A stretch of 52,381 nt of DNA from Candidatus Eiseniibacteriota bacterium. Lineage in GTDB: Bacteria; Joyebacterota; Joyebacteria; Joyebacterales; Joyebacteraceae. The stretch is from contig JAUWCJ010000006.1 of assembly GCA_030609365.1 (NCBI GenBank), forward strand, positions 1-52,381. The letters run 5' to 3'. Under the pieces are notes generated by a model that searched no databases, was not told the origin of the DNA, and was given only the letters and a program-made list of their open reading frames with translations. Shown in pieces: positions 48,287-52,381 of this stretch. The stretch's first letter is position 1; each line of letters opens with the position of its first letter. The position numbers were made by a program, and so were the translations under genes.

Positions 48287-51200
48287 ATGTCGACCCAACG
48301 CTCTGCGGGACTGCTCGCTATCCTGAGTCTGGTGTGCATGGCCTGTTCCGCAGTCGCGGCAGGTCCCTCCATCGATGTCCAGTACACTTCACCGCAGGTA
48401 GCCATCGAGAACGGGGAGGTCTACTCGAGACTCTCGATGGAGGGAATGCGGACATGCAAGATGCCGGGTGCTCCGGCTATGCCGGTAGAGTACCTGCGAT
48501 TCGTCATCCCCTCCGACACTCGCGTGGCAGATCTGGTTGTCAGTATCGAGGAACTGGAACTGCCAGGCGACTACCGTGTGGCGCCTGCCCAGCCGGAAGT
48601 GCCGATGGGTGAGACACCACGGTGGGTGAGTGAGAACGCGTCTATCTACGAGAGCGACGGACCGTACCCCGCAGTCCGCGTCGAGTACTTGGGAGACGGG
48701 TTCCTGGGAGGTTTCAGGATCGCGAGCGTCGCGGTCTATCCGCTGCAGTACTTCCCGAGTAGCAGCCGTCTGGTCCTGGCCACTGACATCTCAGTGGAGC
48801 TTGAGCTTGAGCCGGATGCGGACCACTCGCGGCCGCGGTTTCGGATGACCACGAACTCGGATGAGCTCTACCGCAAGGTGGTCGCGGGCATGGTGGAGAA
48901 CCCCGAGGACGTGGCAGGCCGGCTGTCCGGCGTGGAGATCGTGGACGGCGTGGGACCGGAGGGGTTCCTTCCGCGCTACACGCCTTCGCTCGAAGGCAGC
49001 CCGGTCGAGTACGTCATTATCACGAGCGAGGAGTTCGAGCCGTACTTCCAGCCTCTGGCAAACTGGAAGATACGGAAGGGCGTGCCGACGGTCATCCGGA
49101 CGGTGTCCTGGATCGAGGCCAACTACCCCGGCGGGACCGACCTGTCAGAGCGGGTCCGCTTCTTCATCCAGGACGCCTACGAGTCCTGGGGGACGACCTA
49201 CGTGCTCATCGGTGGCGATACCAACATCGTGCCCGTGAGGTACGCTTGGACGAACTACTTCAGCGGCGCGTCGCTCTCGACCGACCTCTACTACAGCGAC
49301 CTGGACGGGAACTGGAACCTGGACGGGGACAGCAAGTTCGGTGAGGGGTACGCTGGCGTAACGTCGCCAGGCGACAGCGTCGACATGTACCCGGACGTCT
49401 TCGTCGGCAGGGCGCCGACGGCGAACGCCATCGAGGTCGAGACCTTCGTTACGAAGATACTGGAGTATGAGAAGAGCTCGAATCTCCTCTTTGCCGCGCG
49501 CAACCTCTATCTGGCCGAGGTGCTGTTCCCCTACGACTGGGCGCCGGGCGATCTCATCAGCACCGATGGCGCCGGGGATGTTGTGGAACCTGTGCTGCCG
49601 CTCCTCCCGCCCGATGTACACCCGGCGCTCGTCTACCAGAACTACGAGCCGTTCCCCGAGTCGTTCGAACTGACGGCGCAGGCGGCTCTGGATTCGATGG
49701 ATGTCGGCTACAACATCACATCGCACGTGGGTCACGGCAACAAGGACATCCTGCGGTGCAGCCTCAACAACTACATCGCGGTCCAGGACGTCGATGCGCT
49801 CACGAACGGCGTCGACAGATCGGGTTTCCTCTGGATGCTGAACTGCACGTCGACCGCCATCAAGTACAACTGCATCGCCGAGCATTTCATGAACAACCCG
49901 AACGGCGGTTCGGCGTTCGTCTTTGGCCCGACGGACGTCTGCTTCCCCACGACGGCCAGGGACTACTTGTACACATGGCACGAGCTGCTCTACAGCGGGG
50001 TCGAGAGGACCGGCGTCGTGTGCGCGATGTGCAAGATCCCTTACATACCGGAGTCAAGCTACGACAGCACGGACCGCTGGACCCAGATGACCTTCCTTTT
50101 CCTGGGCGACCCCGAGTCGCGCCTGTGGACCAAGAGGCCCGTTGCGCTGTCGGCCATTCACGATTCGAGCGTGCCGCTCGGCCCCGTCGACCTCACAGTA
50201 ACGGTGGTCGACCCCGCGGCCGTGGACAGCGCGTTCATCTGTGTGGTCAAGGACGGTGAGGTCTATACGACCGGCTACACCAATGCATCCGGCCAGGCGG
50301 TGCTGTCGTTCACGCCCAAGACCACGGGCACGATGACCATCACCGTCACCGCAAGGAACCACTACCCCTACGAGGACACCGTCGGTGTAACATCGTCCAC
50401 GGATGCACATCTCACGCTGCGCTCGACGACCGTCGATGATGACGCCGTGGGCGGCAGCGACGGCAACGCCAACGGCAGGGTCGAGGCCGGCGAGACCGTC
50501 GAGCTGAACATCACGGTCGGGAACGGTGGCCTGACGGACGCGACAGACGTCACGGCGACGCTCAGCACCGTGGATCCGTACGTCACTCTGGTGGATGACG
50601 CCGAATCGTTGGGCATTGTGGGCGCATCGAGCCAGGTGGCCTATCCGGCCGCCTTCCTGGTCGCCATCGCGGATTCGTGCCCGAACGACCACGACGTCGT
50701 GTTCACGCTCCTGTTCGACGAGCCGGCGCGCGCCAGCTGGACGGACACGTACACGCTCAGAGTGCTCCGTCCGATCCTGACACAGCTCCACAACGACTAC
50801 GACGACGGCGGCGACGGCATCCCTGAAGTCGGAGAAACGGTCACTCTGACCATCGACATCCTGAACGAGGGCAACGGCGACGCTGACATCGTGAGCGCCG
50901 AGCTGAACTACCCGGCGGCCGAGGTATCCATCACCGACAGTCTGGACACTTGGGGCGACATCACCGCGGGTGCGGTCGTCTCGGGCCAGACCGGCTTCGT
51001 CTTCACGATCGACTCCGCTATCACGCAGCAGTTCGAACTGGTGCTGACAGATGAGGACGGAAAGACCTGGACCCACGAATTCGACGTGGTGGCGCCGGCC
51101 GCGCCCACGACGCTGGACGGCCGGGTCAAGGCCACGACCATCTACCTCACGTGGGACCCTGTGCTTGACTCCGACCTCTGGGGCTACAACGTCTACAGGA

Positions 51201-52381
51201 CGGATCACCCGTACGGCACGTTCATGCCGGCCAACGGGGCCATCATCGAGCGCATCTCGTACTACGAGGACAAGGGGCTGGACGAGGAGCAGATCTATTT
51301 CTACCGCGTGGCAGCAGTTGATTCCTCCGGCAACGAGGGTCCCCAATCAGAGACGCTCGAGATAACCACGAACCCGCCTGCGCAGGCCGGATGGCCCCTG
51401 ATGGGTGGCGAGGCCATGCACGGTTCGCCAGCACTCGCGGACGTGGACCTGGACGGTGACCTCGAGGTGCTTGTGGGATCGGGCGAGATCTACGGCTGGC
51501 ATCATACCGGTGTCGAGATTCTGGACGGCGACGGCGATCCGAGAACCGAGGGTGTCCTCGCACCGGAAGGCACGGGCGGTTACAGGTCGTCCATTGCCAT
51601 CGGGCAGCTTGATCATGACCCCTACCCTGAGATGGTCGGAGCGGCTTGGGTTGACGTCGGCCCGGTGGGTACTCCCACCTACGAGGTCTGGGCCTGGAAC
51701 GCCGAGGATGGAACCGTAGTGGATGGGTGGCCGGTGACCACGAGTCGCCGCTGCTGGGCGACACCCGCTCTCGGGGACCTTGACCACGACGGACTGGACG
51801 AGGTCATCCTGCCCAGCGCGAACGGCTACCTGTATGCCTGGAAGGCAGATGGTACCGAGCTGATCGATGGAGACAACAACCCGGCCACTCAGGGCATCTT
51901 CGCCTACCTGCGCGCGAGCTTCGCCTACGGTTCGCCGGCTCTGGCCGACCTGGATTACGACCGCGAGCTCGAGATTCTGGTGCCATCGCGCTGCGAAAGC
52001 ATCTACTGCTTCAACCCGGACGGCTCGCGTGTACCCGGCTGGCCAGTCAACATGGGTGGGTCCGCGCGGAGCTCGATCGCAGTTGGGGACGTCAACAACA
52101 ACGGGCATCTCGAGGTCGTGGCTGCGGCCAACAACAACGAGGTGCGGCTGCTCTCGGCGGCCGGCGCGACGTTCCCAAACTGGCCCAAGACCTGCGTGCT
52201 GAACGACGACTTCTCCTCGTCGCCGACGCTCGCCGACCTGGACGGAGACGGCGACCTCGAGATCATCATCGTGAGCACCGATGACCAGATCCACGTGTGG
52301 ACCTGGGAAGGAGATACCTATGCTGGCTGGCCGCAGACCATGGCCGGCGGGGCTGGCCCTCCGGAGAAGCGCAGCAGCGCC
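48287..52381 (+). CDS. Secreted C25 (gingipain-like) protease with FG-GAP repeats, 3'-truncated
   Basis: ATG 48287 follows GAGAGGA; the frame stays open for 1365 codons to the window end, so the stop lies beyond. Signal peptide LLAILSLVCMACSAVAAG. A propeptide-like region is followed by the C25 domain (~240-620): YVIITSEEFEPYFQPLANWK, YVLIGGDTNIVPVRYAW, VFVGRAPTAN, then the dyad His483 in SHVGHGN and Cys520 in LNCTS. CARDB/Ig-like modules follow (DGNANGRVEAGETVELNITV, DGIPEVGETVTLTIDI). A fibronectin-III domain (TTIYLTWDPVLDSDLWGYNVY) leads into several FG-GAP/VCBS-type repeats (SPALADVDLDGDLEVLVG, TPALGDLDHDGLDEVILP, SPTLADLDGDGDLEIIIV). A type IX-like sorting tail may follow outside the window. 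Confidence 0.92.
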   Translation, partial: MSTQRSAGLLAILSLVCMACSAVAAGPSIDVQYTSPQVAIENGEVYSRLSMEGMRTCKMPGAPAMPVEYLRFVIPSDTRVADLVVSIEELELPGDYRVAPAQPEVPMGETPRWVSENASIYESDGPYPAVRVEYLGDGFLGGFRIASVAVYPLQYFPSSSRLVLATDISVELELEPDADHSRPRFRMTTNSDELYRKVVAGMVENPEDVAGRLSGVEIVDGVGPEGFLPRYTPSLEGSPVEYVIITSEEFEPYFQPLANWKIRKGVPTVIRTVSWIEANYPGGTDLSERVRFFIQDAYESWGTTYVLIGGDTNIVPVRYAWTNYFSGASLSTDLYYSDLDGNWNLDGDSKFGEGYAGVTSPGDSVDMYPDVFVGRAPTANAIEVETFVTKILEYEKSSNLLFAARNLYLAEVLFPYDWAPGDLISTDGAGDVVEPVLPLLPPDVHPALVYQNYEPFPESFELTAQAALDSMDVGYNITSHVGHGNKDILRCSLNNYIAVQDVDALTNGVDRSGFLWMLNCTSTAIKYNCIAEHFMNNPNGGSAFVFGPTDVCFPTTARDYLYTWHELLYSGVERTGVVCAMCKIPYIPESSYDSTDRWTQMTFLFLGDPESRLWTKRPVALSAIHDSSVPLGPVDLTVTVVDPAAVDSAFICVVKDGEVYTTGYTNASGQAVLSFTPKTTGTMTITVTARNHYPYEDTVGVTSSTDAHLTLRSTTVDDDAVGGSDGNANGRVEAGETVELNITVGNGGLTDATDVTATLSTVDPYVTLVDDAESLGIVGASSQVAYPAAFLVAIADSCPNDHDVVFTLLFDEPARASWTDTYTLRVLRPILTQLHNDYDDGGDGIPEVGETVTLTIDILNEGNGDADIVSAELNYPAAEVSITDSLDTWGDITAGAVVSGQTGFVFTIDSAITQQFELVLTDEDGKTWTHEFDVVAPAAPTTLDGRVKATTIYLTWDPVLDSDLWGYNVYRTDHPYGTFMPANGAIIERISYYEDKGLDEEQIYFYRVAAVDSSGNEGPQSETLEITTNPPAQAGWPLMGGEAMHGSPALADVDLDGDLEVLVGSGEIYGWHHTGVEILDGDGDPRTEGVLAPEGTGGYRSSIAIGQLDHDPYPEMVGAAWVDVGPVGTPTYEVWAWNAEDGTVVDGWPVTTSRRCWATPALGDLDHDGLDEVILPSANGYLYAWKADGTELIDGDNNPATQGIFAYLRASFAYGSPALADLDYDRELEILVPSRCESIYCFNPDGSRVPGWPVNMGGSARSSIAVGDVNNNGHLEVVAAANNNEVRLLSAAGATFPNWPKTCVLNDDFSSSPTLADLDGDGDLEIIIVSTDDQIHVWTWEGDTYAGWPQTMAGGAGPPEKRSSA

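Noticed and set aside
48082-48612. 176-codon ORF before and within the C25 gene
   Set aside because: It is out of frame with the signal peptide and protease domain that begin at ATG 48287.

Overview
The window is 52.4 kb of high-GC bacterial DNA with dense coding, many GTG/TTG starts backed by good Shine-Dalgarno sequences, and no integrase, transposase, phage gene or CRISPR array. Several secreted proteins end in a FlgD/Ig-like C-terminal domain (NYPNPFNP or NHPNPFNP ... W.G.D..G ... YFARL ... KM.LLK). That ending is typical of the Fibrobacteres-Chlorobi-Bacteroidetes group and its uncultured relatives. With the high GC this suggests a candidate lineage such as Eisenbacteria or Krumholzibacteriota (inference, not proven). 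A sulfide-type Thi4, an NrdG-like activase and other Fe-S/radical SAM enzymes fit an anaerobe.

Layout. 1-10.1 kb: end of a secreted beta-propeller protein, a zinc anti-sigma factor, an ECF sigma factor, a nitroreductase, and a run of membrane genes (DUF401, EamA, TPR protein, OPT transporter). 10.2-16.9 kb: a PhaR-N-type regulator with its own promoter and palindrome, an MFS permease fused to an LpxL/PatA-like acyltransferase, a PimA-like glycosyltransferase, an XRE-cupin regulator and a DUF3160 protein. 17-23.8 kb (minus strand): a three-gene ABC-2 exporter and a four-subunit amino-acid dehydrogenase like archaeal dye-linked proline dehydrogenase. 24-26.6 kb: thiD and two radical SAM genes. 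26.7-30.9 kb (minus): a TPP-riboswitch operon with thi4, thiE, a NUDIX hydrolase, a PurM/HypE-like protein and a membrane protein. 31-35 kb: a beta-CASP nuclease, a 651-nt non-coding stretch, a lysine-rich histone-H1-like protein, and gltX followed directly by tRNA-Gln and tRNA-Glu. 35.2-39.5 kb: membrane and lipoprotein genes, an ArsR-thioredoxin-TlpA operon with a small membrane peptide, an L,D-transpeptidase and a deoxynucleoside kinase. 39.6-52.4 kb: an exported redox and secretion region with a TlpA protein, an outer-membrane barrel, an Omp28-like CXXC lipoprotein, an internally deleted gene remnant, its intact CXXC paralogue with a sorting domain, an M14 carboxypeptidase with a sorting domain, and a very long C25 (gingipain-like) protease that runs off the window.

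Themes. Thioredoxin-fold proteins are concentrated at 37-45 kb, from cytoplasm through periplasm to outer membrane and secreted forms. Short imperfect tandem arrays (3-4 copies of 15-23 bp) lie just downstream of five stop codons. Several genes have near-consensus sigma-70 promoters and structured leaders: the TPP riboswitch with a terminator, the gltX attenuator, and a double hairpin before the sorting-domain gene.
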